13,673 nucleotides of DNA from Nitratireductor sp. (GTDB lineage: Bacteria; Pseudomonadota; Alphaproteobacteria; Rhizobiales; Rhizobiaceae), in the NCBI GenBank assembly GCA_020441735.1, contig JAGRLQ010000236.1:1-13673 (forward strand). Direction: 5' to 3'. The notes under the pieces are model-generated. The model had not been told where the DNA came from. It was given only the letters and a program-made list of their open reading frames with translations, and did no database searches. The position numbers and the translations under genes were made by a program. This document shows, in pieces, positions 1 through 6,878 of the stretch (positions are counted from its first letter, which is position 1; each line of letters opens with the position of its first letter).

Positions 1-113
1 TGGAAATCGCCGAGGAGAAGGAAGCTGTCGCCCAATACGGTTCGACGGACTCCGGTGCTTCGCTTGGCGACATCCTGGGTGCTGCACTGAAGGAAAAATC
101 CGGCGAAAATTAA
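1..113 (+). CDS. rpsA: 30S ribosomal protein S1, C-terminal end (partial)
   Basis: Only the last 36 codons and the TAA stop are present; codons begin at base 3, and bases 1-2 belong to a codon cut by the window edge. The visible tail is acidic and Gly/Ala/Ser-rich, running through EKEAVAQYGSTDSGASLGD and ending in KEKSGEN. This matches the C-terminus usual for alphaproteobacterial S1, which lies after the last S1 (OB-fold) domain. S1 binds mRNA leaders on the small ribosomal subunit and helps initiate translation. Supporting context is the sppA-ihfB-lapA order immediately downstream, which follows rpsA in many Hyphomicrobiales, and a strong intrinsic terminator 20 bases after the stop. No S1 domain is inside the window, so identification rests on the tail sequence and synteny. 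Confidence 0.88.
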   Translation, partial: EIAEEKEAVAQYGSTDSGASLGDILGAALKEKSGEN

Positions 114-133
114 TTGCCGGCACTATCGAAAAG

Positions 134-168
134 AGGCCCGCGTCGCATCCTGTGGCGCGGGCCTTTTT
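134..168 (+). terminator. Rho-independent terminator after rpsA
   Basis: A perfect 9-bp inverted repeat pairs AGGCCCGCG (134-142) with CGCGGGCCT (156-164) around a 13-nt loop and runs directly into TTTTT (164-168). The stem is almost all G:C and starts 20 bases after the rpsA stop, as expected for an intrinsic terminator of a highly expressed ribosomal protein gene. It separates rpsA from sppA, so sppA probably has its own promoter in the roughly 90 bases that follow, although I could not pick a convincing -35/-10 pair there. Confidence 0.9.
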
Positions 169-258
169 GGTTTTCACGAGCCGCTTGCCGCAAACCCGTC
201 GCACTGTTAGAGCAAATGAGGTTCCAGCATTGCAGGCTGCCCCGACAGGAGATTAACG

Positions 259-1278
259 ATGGCTGTGTCAACCTCCCTCTCTGCAGACGAGATTGTCGAC
301 CGCCGCAGAATGAAGCGGCGCATCACTTTCTGGCGGATTGCAGCCTTGTTGCTGCTGGCAGCTGCCATCGCGGCCATACTGTGGGCGCTCGGAGCATTTG
401 AGGGCTTGAGCAAGCAGAGCAGCAATCACATTGCCCGGGTGAAGATCTCCGGCGTGATCACCAACGACAAACCGATGCTCGACCTGCTGGATGAGCTGAA
501 GGAAAAGGATCAGGTCAAGGCGGTCATTCTCGAGATTTCCTCTCCAGGCGGGTCCACCGTGGGTGGCGAGGCGATTTACGAGGCCGTCCGCGCGCTGGCC
601 GAGGAAAAACCGGTAGCCACCAGTGTTGGAACATTGGCAGCGTCTGCCGGATACATGATTGCGGCCGCAACCGACCACATCGTTGCACGGCGCTCTTCCA
701 TCGTTGGCTCCATCGGCGTTATCTTCCAGTACGGCCAGGTGTCCGAATTGCTCGACAAGATCGGCGTCGAGGTCAACGAGATCAAGTCGTCACCGCTCAA
801 GGCCGAGCCTTCGCCCTTCAAACCGACTTCTCCCGAAGCGCGCGCCATGATCGACCGGATCGTGCAGGACAGCTATCAGTGGTTTGTGGATTTGGTGGCA
901 GACCGCCGCGATTTCACGCCTCTGAAGGCGCGCCAGCTTGCCGACGGCAGCATTTTTACCGGGGCTCAGGGGCTTGAAAACGGTCTGATTGACGAAATCG
1001 GCGACGAGGAAACAGCGAAGGCATGGCTGGTTGCCGAAAAAGGCTTGTCCGACGATTTGGAGATCTACACCTGGAAACCGGAGAGCGACAGCGACCTCTA
1101 CCCGTCCAATCCGGCCGGCAAGGCCGCATCGGCCCTTCGCTGGCTTGCCGTTCAACTGGGGCTTGCGGCCCCTGCTGCGCCCTTGCAGGAGCTTTACGAA
1201 GTACTGCCGGAGCGCTTGTTTCTTGACGGGCTGGTTTCCATGCTTCAGATTGATGGCGCGGGTGCACTCAGACGTTGA
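259..1278 (+). CDS. sppA: Signal peptide peptidase SppA, short (36K-type) form
   Basis: This 339-residue protein is a membrane-anchored serine protease of family S49 that degrades signal peptides left in the membrane after preprotein cleavage. It has a short basic N-terminus, one transmembrane segment at about residues 25-47, and then a single S49 domain facing the periplasm. The SSPGGS stretch (94-99) is the conserved oxyanion loop region. Ser129 in LAASAGYM is the expected nucleophile and Lys181 in SPLKAEPSPF the expected general base, giving the Ser/Lys dyad of the family. It is about half the length of the duplicated 67K E. coli enzyme, which is normal for alphaproteobacteria. The ATG at 259 is preceded by AGGAG at 247-251 with 7-nt spacing. 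It lies between the rpsA terminator and ihfB. Confidence 0.93.
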   Translation: MAVSTSLSADEIVDRRRMKRRITFWRIAALLLLAAAIAAILWALGAFEGLSKQSSNHIARVKISGVITNDKPMLDLLDELKEKDQVKAVILEISSPGGSTVGGEAIYEAVRALAEEKPVATSVGTLAASAGYMIAAATDHIVARRSSIVGSIGVIFQYGQVSELLDKIGVEVNEIKSSPLKAEPSPFKPTSPEARAMIDRIVQDSYQWFVDLVADRRDFTPLKARQLADGSIFTGAQGLENGLIDEIGDEETAKAWLVAEKGLSDDLEIYTWKPESDSDLYPSNPAGKAASALRWLAVQLGLAAPAAPLQELYEVLPERLFLDGLVSMLQIDGAGALRR

Positions 1279-1306
1279 AGGCGAACCAGGGGGTTATCAT
1301 AAAGCG

Positions 1307-1585
1307 ATGATCAAATCAGAGCTTATCCAGTTGATTGCGGACAAGAATCCGCATCTCTACCTTCGCGATGTCGAGAATATTGTGAATGCCATTTTTGGCG
1401 AGATCACCGACGCGCTGGCCAACGGAGACCGGGTGGAATTGCGCGGTTTCGGAGCTTTCTCGGTAAAGAACCGCAAGCCCAGGGTTGGCCGCAACCCGAA
1501 GACCGGCGAGCGTGTCGAAGTCGAGGAAAAATGGGTTCCCTTCTTCAAGACCGGCAAGGAATTGCGCGAACGGTTGAACGGCTGA
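1307..1585 (+). CDS. ihfB: Integration host factor subunit beta
   Basis: The product is 92 residues and belongs to the HU/IHF family. It would pair with IhfA (not in this window) to form a minor-groove-binding heterodimer that bends DNA sharply and assists recombination, replication initiation and sigma-54 promoters. The N-terminal helices are MIKSELIQ...; the core signature RGFGAF is at 46-51 and the beta-arm GRNPKTG at 61-67, with the intercalating proline at 64. The open frame extends upstream to 989 inside sppA, but homology begins only at the ATG at 1307, and AGGGGG (1288-1293) lies upstream at rather long spacing (13 nt). The 28-nt gap to sppA suggests cotranscription. The beta rather than the alpha subunit or HU is chosen because of the rpsA-linked location and the sequence. 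Confidence 0.93.
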   Translation: MIKSELIQLIADKNPHLYLRDVENIVNAIFGEITDALANGDRVELRGFGAFSVKNRKPRVGRNPKTGERVEVEEKWVPFFKTGKELRERLNG

Positions 1586-1597
1586 GCGCCAAAACGG

Positions 1598-1617
1598 CTG
1601 CCCGCAAATTCGGGCAG
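1598..1617 (+). other. Hairpin between ihfB and lapA
   Basis: CTGCCCG (1598-1604) and CGGGCAG (1611-1617) form a perfect 7-bp stem with a 6-nt loop, 12 bases after the ihfB stop. On the + strand it is followed by AAACCGG, not by a U tract, so it is unlikely to be a strong intrinsic terminator. It could instead stabilise the 3' end of ihfB mRNA or slow entry into lapA. On the opposite strand only four T residues follow. The role is inferred. Confidence 0.45.
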
Positions 1618-1668
1618 AAACCGGAGAAAACAGGGAACAAGAGTTCAGGTTGCGGGAACGGATAACCG

Positions 1669-2034
1669 ATGTTCAGAAAACTCGTCTTTCTGTTTATAGC
1701 GCTGCCAATTGCCGTGGTGCTCATCATGCTGTCGGTGGCCAACCGCGCGCCGGTGCAATTAAGCCTTGATCCGTTCAACTCGGCGGACCCGGCAATTGCT
1801 TTCACGCTGCCGCTGTTTGTTTATCTGTTCGCCGCCTTGCTGCTCGGCATGGTAATCGGGTCTATCGCCACCTGGTTCACCCAGGGCAAACACCGCAAGA
1901 AGCTGCGCAGGGAGCATTCCGAGGCTGTGAAGTGGCAGGGTGAGGCCGAAACGCAGAAGAAGCGGGCCGAGGAACTGGCGCTGGAGCTTCATCCCGAGTT
2001 GAAATCCCTGCCGGCTTCCGAACGGGCTGCCTGA
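1669..2034 (+). CDS. LapA-domain (DUF1049) small membrane protein
   Basis: A 121-residue protein with two hydrophobic segments (about residues 4-24 and 46-70), joined by a short loop containing SVANRAPVQLSLDPF. A charged helical tail (about 75-108) rich in Lys, Glu and Arg is probably a cytoplasmic coiled coil. The xxNxxPVxLxL pattern after the first helix is typical of the LapA/DUF1049 family, whose E. coli members (LapA/YciS) act with LapB in controlling lipopolysaccharide synthesis. Whether this copy has that role is inference, because no lapB is adjacent. It lies 83 bases after ihfB, the usual location in rhizobia. The ATG at 1669 follows GGGAACGGAT (1651-1660). Confidence 0.82.
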   Translation: MFRKLVFLFIALPIAVVLIMLSVANRAPVQLSLDPFNSADPAIAFTLPLFVYLFAALLLGMVIGSIATWFTQGKHRKKLRREHSEAVKWQGEAETQKKRAEELALELHPELKSLPASERAA

Positions 2035-2071
2035 AGACAGGCACATCGCACTCGCAAGACCCGGATAAAGC

Positions 2072-3184
2072 ATGTCCCGTAACCGGAAACCGGCAAAAAA
2101 GAAGCATGATCGGGATAATCCGGGACCGGCGAAGGCCGGGCGCTCACCACGACAGTCTGCCGCCACGGTCAAACCGCCATCCCCAAGGCGCGACGATGAT
2201 GCGTCGCCACCACTCCGGCTTTCTCCTGCAACGAAACGGCTGGCGGAAAAGACCGGCCTGTTGCTGACCACCAAACCGGATGAAAACTACGCGCTGCTCG
2301 ATTCAGGCGATGGCGAGAAACTGGAGCAATATGGCAATCTGCTGATCGTGCGGCCCGAAGGGCAGGCGATCTGGCAGAAGACATTGCCTCGGGATCGCTG
2401 GCAGGCTGCTGATGCGGTCTTTACCGGCGATACCGACGAGGAAGGTCTTGGCCGTTGGCAGTTTCGCGATCGCCACCAGGGCGAGACCTTTCCCATGCAA
2501 TGGGATGGTATGCCCTATTGGGGACGGTTCACCTCATTTCGCCATACCGGCGTCTTTCCCGAACAGGCTGCCCACTGGCGGTTCATGGAGCAGCAGCTCG
2601 CACAATTCTCCGCCACGAGTGAGCCGCCACGGGTGCTGAACCTGTTCGGTTATACGGGCATTGCCTCTCTGGCGGCAGCAAGGGCAGGTGCGTATGTCAC
2701 CCATGTGGATGCCTCCAAAAAGGCGATTGGCTGGGCCCGCGAAAACCAGGAGCGCGCGGGGCTGGCCGAGAAGCCGATCCGCTGGATTTGCGAGGATGCC
2801 GTCAAGTTCTGCGAACGGGAAGTGCGCCGCGGCAACCGATATGAGGGAATTCTGCTCGATCCGCCCGCCTATGGCCGCGGCCCGAAAGGTGAGGTCTGGC
2901 AGCTTTTCGAGCATCTGCCCCATATGGCCGACCTTTGCCGGCAATTGGTCTCGCCGAGCGCTGGTTTCGTGATCCTTACCGCCTACACAATCCGCGCCTC
3001 CTTTCTTGCCATCCACGAACTGATGCAGGAAGTCTTCGGCGATATGGGTGGATTGCTCGAATCCGGCGAATTGACCATCGCCACCAGGGACTCCGATCGC
3101 CGCTTGTCCACCTCGATGTTCAGCCGCTGGACCGCAGGCCAGGATGCGTCGGACCACACCGGAGGAAAGTCCGAAGATGCCTGA
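2072..3184 (+). CDS. Class I SAM-dependent methyltransferase, RlmI/RlmK-like (probable rRNA MTase)
   Basis: The 370-residue product has the Rossmann-type methyltransferase fold of the COG1092 (RlmI/RlmK/YwbD-like) group, cytosolic enzymes that methylate rRNA bases. Motif I LNLFGYTG is at 189-196, the acidic SAM-ribose residue is in HVDAS (211-215), and the catalytic-type motif IV DPPAYGRG is at 263-270. The segment ENYALLDSGDGEKLEQYG (71-88) is a conserved start of the family in alphaproteobacteria. Residues 1-50 are Lys/Arg/Pro-rich and probably disordered; there is no PUA domain like that of true RlmI, so the target nucleotide cannot be assigned. The only weak sequence before the ATG is CCGGATAAAG. 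The stop overlaps the next gene by 8 nt, indicating translational coupling with a second RNA methyltransferase. Confidence 0.82.
   Translation: MSRNRKPAKKKHDRDNPGPAKAGRSPRQSAATVKPPSPRRDDDASPPLRLSPATKRLAEKTGLLLTTKPDENYALLDSGDGEKLEQYGNLLIVRPEGQAIWQKTLPRDRWQAADAVFTGDTDEEGLGRWQFRDRHQGETFPMQWDGMPYWGRFTSFRHTGVFPEQAAHWRFMEQQLAQFSATSEPPRVLNLFGYTGIASLAAARAGAYVTHVDASKKAIGWARENQERAGLAEKPIRWICEDAVKFCEREVRRGNRYEGILLDPPAYGRGPKGEVWQLFEHLPHMADLCRQLVSPSAGFVILTAYTIRASFLAIHELMQEVFGDMGGLLESGELTIATRDSDRRLSTSMFSRWTAGQDASDHTGGKSEDA
3161..3169 (+). promoter_or_regulatory. Shine-Dalgarno site fixing the start of the SpoU methyltransferase
   Basis: GGAGGAAAG ends 7 nt before the ATG at 3177. This decides for 3177 over the in-frame ATG at 3144, which has no comparable purine-rich element and would enlarge the overlap with the upstream gene from 8 to 41 nt. 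Confidence 0.75.
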
Positions 3185-4064
3185 GGGTACGCCGAGAAAT
3201 TCCGGCAAGGTCAAGACGGTTACCTCGACCGCCAACCCGCTCGTCAAGCGCATCAGGGCGCTGGCGCTGAAAAAGAACCGCGACCGCGACGGCGTATTTC
3301 TTGCCGAGGGGCGCAAGCTGTTGACCGATGCCATGGAGAAGGATTGGGAGATCGACACCGTGGTCTGCTCCCGAGGCATGGCGGCCGATGCCGGGTTTTC
3401 CCCAACAATCGCAAAATGCCGCGCTATGGGCGCAGACATTCTCGAAGTCAGCGAAAAAGTGCTGGGCGCGATTTCCCGCCGCGACAATCCGCAAACCGTC
3501 ATCGCCGTCATCCGGCAGCGCTGGCGGGAGCCGTCTCATTTGACGAACCTGCTTGAAGCCCCGGGCGATGTGATCATCGCGCTCGACCGGGTGCGTGATC
3601 CGGGCAATCTCGGTACCATCATCCGGGCAGCCGATGCCGCCGGTGCAAAAGGCATTCTGCAGGTTGGCGACTGCACCGATGCCTTTTCGCTCGAAGCCAT
3701 CCGGGCAACCATGGGATCGGTCTTTCATGTTCCGCTTGCCCGGCTGAGCGAAGCAGAGTTTGCCGCCTTGGCCGATAGGATAGGAGAAAAGGTGCGCATT
3801 GCCGGCACCCACCTGAAAGGGGCGGTCGATTACCGCACGATTGGCTGGCAGGAAAAGCCTGTCATTCTGCTGATGGGCAACGAACAACAGGGATTGACCG
3901 ATACGCTGGCCGCCACCTGCAGCGAGCTCGTATTCATCCCCATGGCGGGCCAGGCTGACTCGCTCAACCTTGCCGTTGCCACGGGAATAGTTCTTTTTGA
4001 GGCACGGCGGGAAAATCTGGTAATGGAAAGACCGGATGAAGCGGGGAGGGCCGGCAGCGCATGA
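3177..4064 (+). CDS. TrmH/SpoU-family RNA 2'-O-ribose methyltransferase
   Basis: A 295-residue SPOUT-fold enzyme that transfers methyl from SAM to a ribose 2'-OH in rRNA or tRNA. The N-terminal RNA-binding (SpoU substrate-binding-like) part starts TSTANPLVKRIRAL and contains FLAEGRKLL (41-49). The three catalytic motifs are in order: motif 1 DRVRDPGNLGTIIR (137-150, with Asn144 and Arg150), motif 2 LLMGNEQQGL (231-240) and motif 3 IPMAGQADSLNLAVATGI (254-271), whose knot binds SAM. It resembles RlmB/TsnR-type proteins, but the substrate cannot be read from the sequence. The start is set by a strong Shine-Dalgarno site. It overlaps the upstream methyltransferase by 8 nt (ATGCCTGA) and lspA by 4 nt (ATGA), so the three genes are almost certainly one operon. 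Confidence 0.9.
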   Translation: MPEGTPRNSGKVKTVTSTANPLVKRIRALALKKNRDRDGVFLAEGRKLLTDAMEKDWEIDTVVCSRGMAADAGFSPTIAKCRAMGADILEVSEKVLGAISRRDNPQTVIAVIRQRWREPSHLTNLLEAPGDVIIALDRVRDPGNLGTIIRAADAAGAKGILQVGDCTDAFSLEAIRATMGSVFHVPLARLSEAEFAALADRIGEKVRIAGTHLKGAVDYRTIGWQEKPVILLMGNEQQGLTDTLAATCSELVFIPMAGQADSLNLAVATGIVLFEARRENLVMERPDEAGRAGSA

Positions 4065-4567
4065 AGATTCGCAGACGCACCGCCGTATTGCTGGCCGCCG
4101 CCATTGTCGCTCTCGACCTCGCCGTTAAAAACAAGGTGGAAACATCACTCCCCTTCCAGGAGCCGGTTCCTGTCCTGCCGTTTCTGTCATGGTTCCGCAC
4201 CTGGAACGAAGGCATCGCCTTTTCCTTTCTGACCTTTCTGGATGATCGCATCCTTTCCGTCATGGTCGTCGGCATTCTTCTGTTTATCTTCTGGCTGTGG
4301 AAGCGGACCCCGCGCAAACGCTGGCTTTCGCAGATTGGCTTTGCCTGTGTGACCGGCGGTGCGATCGGCAATCTCGTGGATCGCATCTTTCTGGGCCATG
4401 TGATCGACTACATTCTGTTTCACGTAGGCAACTGGTCGTTCGCCATCTTCAATCTCGCCGATGCCTTCATTACCATGGGTGCTGCGGCGATCTTTCTGGA
4501 CGAGGTGCTGTGGTCGCTTCAGTCCGGCAAACAGCAGAACAAAGAAGAGAAGTCGAAAAAGGAGTAA
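4061..4567 (+). CDS. lspA: Lipoprotein signal peptidase (signal peptidase II)
   Basis: The 168-residue inner-membrane aspartyl protease cleaves signal peptides from diacylglyceryl-modified prolipoproteins. Four hydrophobic segments are seen, at about 7-23, 63-81, 92-104 and 130-150. Conserved family residues are present: Asp19 in ALDLAVK, Asn49 and the AFSFL strand, the GNLVDR motif (103-108), and the presumed catalytic pair Asp116 (HVIDYI) and Asp134 (NLADAF), 18 residues apart as in E. coli and Pseudomonas enzymes. The usual second Asp after VIDYI is replaced by Leu. The C-terminal tail (153-168) is unusually Lys/Glu-rich. The start overlaps the previous stop as ATGA. Confidence 0.95.
   Translation: MKIRRRTAVLLAAAIVALDLAVKNKVETSLPFQEPVPVLPFLSWFRTWNEGIAFSFLTFLDDRILSVMVVGILLFIFWLWKRTPRKRWLSQIGFACVTGGAIGNLVDRIFLGHVIDYILFHVGNWSFAIFNLADAFITMGAAAIFLDEVLWSLQSGKQQNKEEKSKKE
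4559..4564 (+). promoter_or_regulatory. Shine-Dalgarno site for the acuI-like gene
   Basis: AAGGAG lies inside the last codons of lspA and ends 9 nt before the ATG at 4574. This supports that start and cotranscription with lspA. Confidence 0.7.
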
Positions 4568-4573
4568 CCGGCG

Positions 4574-5569
4574 ATGAGCGAGAGCTTTCGGGCCATTCTT
4601 GTTTCCCGCGACGAGGAAAAGAAACAGAGCGTCGATGTCGTCGAGCTGACGGAAGAAGACCTCATGGAAGGCGATGTCACGGTCCGCGTTGAAGCGACCA
4701 CCGTCAACTACAAGGATGGACTGGCCATCACGGGCAAAAGTCCGGTGGTGCGCCATTGGCCCATGGTGCCGGGCATTGACCTCGCCGGAACGGTGACCCA
4801 ATCGGAAAGCACTGTTTTCAGGAAGGGCGACAAGGTCCTGCTCAACGGCTTTGGTGTTGGCGAAACCCATTGGGGCGCCTATGCCGGGCTCGCCCGACTT
4901 TCTGCCAACTGGCTCATTCCGCTCCCCAAACAGTTGAGCCCGCTTCAGGCAATGGGTGTGGGAACGGCGGGCTATACCGCCATGCTGTGTGTCATGGCGC
5001 TGGAAAAACACGGCATCAAGCCCGATTCCGGCCCTGTGGTGGTAACCGGTGCCAATGGTGGCGTCGGTTCGGTCGCCATCGCCATCCTTGCCAGGCTCGG
5101 ATACCACGTCATCGCCTCGACCGGCCGCCCGGAAGAAGGCGAATTCCTCATGGGCCTGGGTGCTGCCGAGATCATCGATCGCAAGGAGCTTTCAGAGCCT
5201 GGTCGCCCGCTTGGCAAGGAGCGCTGGATCGGCGGCATCGATGCCGTGGGAAGCCATACGCTGGCAAATGTACTCGCCCAGACGAGTTACGGTGGTGCAG
5301 TGGCGGCCTGCGGTCTTGCACAGGGCTTCGACCTGCCGGCGACGGTCATGCCCTTCATTCTGCGCAATGTGGCGCTGCTCGGTGTTGATTCGGTCATGCA
5401 GCCCAAGGAAAAGCGCATTGAGGCCTGGGACAGGATCACCAGTGACCTCGACATGGGCAAGCTCGAGGACATCACCTCGGTGATCGGCTTTGATGATATC
5501 ATTGCGACTGCGCAGGATATCGTCGAGGGTAGGATTCGCGGCCGTGTTGCAGTCGACATGGAGCGCTGA
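4574..5569 (+). CDS. acuI: AcuI/YhdH-family acrylyl-CoA (quinone oxidoreductase-like) reductase
   Basis: A 331-residue, zinc-independent medium-chain dehydrogenase/reductase. AcuI proteins reduce toxic acryloyl-CoA to propionyl-CoA with NADPH, for example in 3-hydroxypropionate or DMSP/acrylate metabolism. Family signatures are VNYKD (44-48) in the substrate domain, GTAGYTAMLCV (130-140), the nucleotide-binding TGANGGVGSVA (158-168), ASTGR (181-185) with Arg suited to the NADPH 2'-phosphate, and LLGVDSV (268-274) near the C-terminus. There are no structural or catalytic zinc cysteines. The gene starts 6 bp after lspA with its Shine-Dalgarno site inside lspA. No DMSP or propionate gene is in the window, so the acrylyl-CoA role comes from family membership alone and a general quinone/enoyl reductase role is possible. 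Confidence 0.85.
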   Translation: MSESFRAILVSRDEEKKQSVDVVELTEEDLMEGDVTVRVEATTVNYKDGLAITGKSPVVRHWPMVPGIDLAGTVTQSESTVFRKGDKVLLNGFGVGETHWGAYAGLARLSANWLIPLPKQLSPLQAMGVGTAGYTAMLCVMALEKHGIKPDSGPVVVTGANGGVGSVAIAILARLGYHVIASTGRPEEGEFLMGLGAAEIIDRKELSEPGRPLGKERWIGGIDAVGSHTLANVLAQTSYGGAVAACGLAQGFDLPATVMPFILRNVALLGVDSVMQPKEKRIEAWDRITSDLDMGKLEDITSVIGFDDIIATAQDIVEGRIRGRVAVDMER

Positions 5570-5589
5570 CCCTGTAACCCTCGCAGGGT
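5569..5589 (+). other. Small hairpin after the acuI-like gene, with two alternative pairings
   Basis: ACCCTG (5569-5574) can pair with CAGGGT (5584-5589), or ACCCT (5577-5581) with AGGGT (5585-5589) around a 3-nt loop. Both use the same right arm, so they exclude each other. No T tract follows, so it is not a standard intrinsic terminator. It may mark the 3' end of the upstream operon. A known riboswitch was considered and not recognised. Confidence 0.35.
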
Positions 5590-5606
5590 GTTCACGCTAC
5601 CGTGTT

Positions 5607-5635
5607 TTGCGGCACCACAGGCAGAGGACTAAAAA
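5607..5635 (+). promoter_or_regulatory. Possible weak promoter for the ynjB-like operon
   Basis: TTGCGG (5607-5612) and TAAAAA (5630-5635) are separated by 17 bp, matching the sigma-70 hexamers at 3/6 and 4/6 positions. A start near 5642 would leave a leader of about 28 nt carrying the AAGGAAGG site before the ATG at 5670. The location is sensible because this 100-bp gap is the only sizeable break between the lspA and ynjBCD blocks. The match is weak and is inference only. Confidence 0.3.
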
Positions 5636-5652
5636 GCCGGCAGCATGTTCTG

Positions 5653-5660
5653 AAGGAAGG
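5653..5660 (+). promoter_or_regulatory. Shine-Dalgarno site for the ynjB-like gene
   Basis: AAGGAAGG ends 9 nt before the ATG at 5670. It supports this start over the in-frame ATG at 5490, which lies inside the acuI-like gene and would put about 60 unrelated residues in front of a normal signal peptide. Confidence 0.75.
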
Positions 5661-5669
5661 AATAGCCGC

Positions 5670-6878
5670 ATGAAAAACCTCCTGTCTGCTCTCGCCATTC
5701 TGCTCACCGCGACCACGGGCGCCAGAGCGCTTGATCCGGGTGACTGGAAGGCAGTCGAGGAGGCTGCGCGCGGCCAGACTGTTTATTTCAATGCCTGGGG
5801 CGGCGCCCAGAACATCAACGATTACATCCGCTGGGCTGGCGATCAGGTAAAGGAACGCTACGGCGTTACCGTGGTGCACACCAAGCTCGACGATACCGCC
5901 AATGCCGTTTCCGCCGTTGTCGCCGCCAAGGCCGCCGGCGTGGATGAGAACGGCGACATCGACCTTATCTGGATCAATGGCGAAAACTTCGTCAACATGA
6001 AGAAACAGGGCCTGTTGCTGGAAGCGGGCTGGACCCAGAAACTGCCCAACTGGCAGTTCGTCGACTGGAAGAACAAGCCAACCATCCTGACGGACTTCAC
6101 CGAACCGACAGATGGCCAGGAATCGCCCTGGGGCATGGCCAAGATGGTGTTCTTTCACGACACTGCCCGCGGTCTCGACATGCCGGACTCCTTTGCCGGG
6201 CTGGTCGAATGGACCGAGAAAAACCCCGGCCGATTCAGCTATCCCGCGCCGCCGGATTTCATCGGTTCCTCCTTCCTCAAGCAGGCACTGACGGAAAGCG
6301 TTACCGATCCGTCGGTATTGCTGAAGCCGGTCGATCCGGCCAGTTTCGAGGCAACGGTTGAACCGCTCTTTGCCGCCCTCGACCGGATGCATCCCAATCT
6401 CTGGCGCAGCGGCAGGACTTTTCCCAAGAACAAGGAAGCGCTGCGCCAACTGCTCGCCGACAATGAGATCGACATCGCCTTTGCCTTCTCGCCGGCGGAA
6501 GCTTCGAATGCCATCGCCAACAACGAACTGCCCGATACCGTGCGTTCTTTCGTCTTTTCCGGCGGTACGCTCGGCAACACCCATTTCGTTGCCATTCCCT
6601 ACAACGCGGCAGCCAGGGAAGGCGCGCTGGTTTTTGCCAATTTCCTGATCTCGCCGGAAGCGCAGTTGCGCAAGCAGGATCCGGATGTCTGGGGTGACCC
6701 TACCGTGCTTGACATCGCCAGCCTGCCGGACGCCCTCCAGCAGCAATTCGATGGGCTCGACCTCGGCGTCGCTACGCTGAAGCCTTCCGAACTCGGTCCG
6801 ACGCTCAACGAGCCTCATGCCTCCTGGATGGAGCAGCTCGAAAAGGAATGGACGCGCCGCTACGGGGTTGCGAACTGA
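5670..6878 (+). CDS. ynjB: ABC transporter substrate-binding protein, YnjB-like
   Basis: The 402-residue product begins with a secretory signal peptide: Lys2 after the initiator Met, a hydrophobic core through LLSALAILLTA, and a likely cleavage after TGARA at residue 20. The mature part resembles the YnjB (COG4134) branch of periplasmic binding proteins, including FNAWGGAQNINDYI, a WINGENF segment and ESPWGMAKMVFFHD. It should capture a solute in the periplasm and deliver it to the permease encoded immediately downstream. There is no lipobox cysteine, so it is probably a soluble periplasmic protein. The solute is unknown: the family is distantly related to thiamine, iron and polyamine binding proteins, but no characterised ligand can be assigned here. 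The next two genes complete the importer. Confidence 0.85.
   Translation: MKNLLSALAILLTATTGARALDPGDWKAVEEAARGQTVYFNAWGGAQNINDYIRWAGDQVKERYGVTVVHTKLDDTANAVSAVVAAKAAGVDENGDIDLIWINGENFVNMKKQGLLLEAGWTQKLPNWQFVDWKNKPTILTDFTEPTDGQESPWGMAKMVFFHDTARGLDMPDSFAGLVEWTEKNPGRFSYPAPPDFIGSSFLKQALTESVTDPSVLLKPVDPASFEATVEPLFAALDRMHPNLWRSGRTFPKNKEALRQLLADNEIDIAFAFSPAEASNAIANNELPDTVRSFVFSGGTLGNTHFVAIPYNAAAREGALVFANFLISPEAQLRKQDPDVWGDPTVLDIASLPDALQQQFDGLDLGVATLKPSELGPTLNEPHASWMEQLEKEWTRRYGVAN

Noticed and set aside
114..401. Small + strand open frame over the rpsA terminator and sppA start
   Set aside because: It reads through the terminator hairpin and overlaps sppA in another frame; there is no ribosome-binding site or recognisable product.
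989..1306. N-terminal extension of ihfB into sppA
   Set aside because: Homology to HU/IHF begins at the ATG at 1307; the upstream residues are an out-of-frame reading of sppA.
2534..3511. Minus-strand open frame (325 codons) spanning the two methyltransferase genes
   Set aside because: It crosses the overlap of two well-supported + strand genes and its product is low in recognisable structure; it is a codon-bias shadow.
4187..5107. Minus-strand open frame (306 codons) opposite lspA and acuI
   Set aside because: Antisense to two conserved genes, and the translation is His/Arg/Gly-rich with no domain.
5570..5669. TPP or cobalamin riboswitch before the importer genes
   Set aside because: The conserved motifs (CTGAGA with the ACCTGATC element, or the B12-box pattern) are absent and the gap is too short.
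5592..6818. Long minus-strand open frame (408 codons) opposite the ynjB-like gene
   Set aside because: It is antisense to a clearly conserved coding gene, its translation shows no recognisable family, and long antisense frames are common in GC-rich genes.
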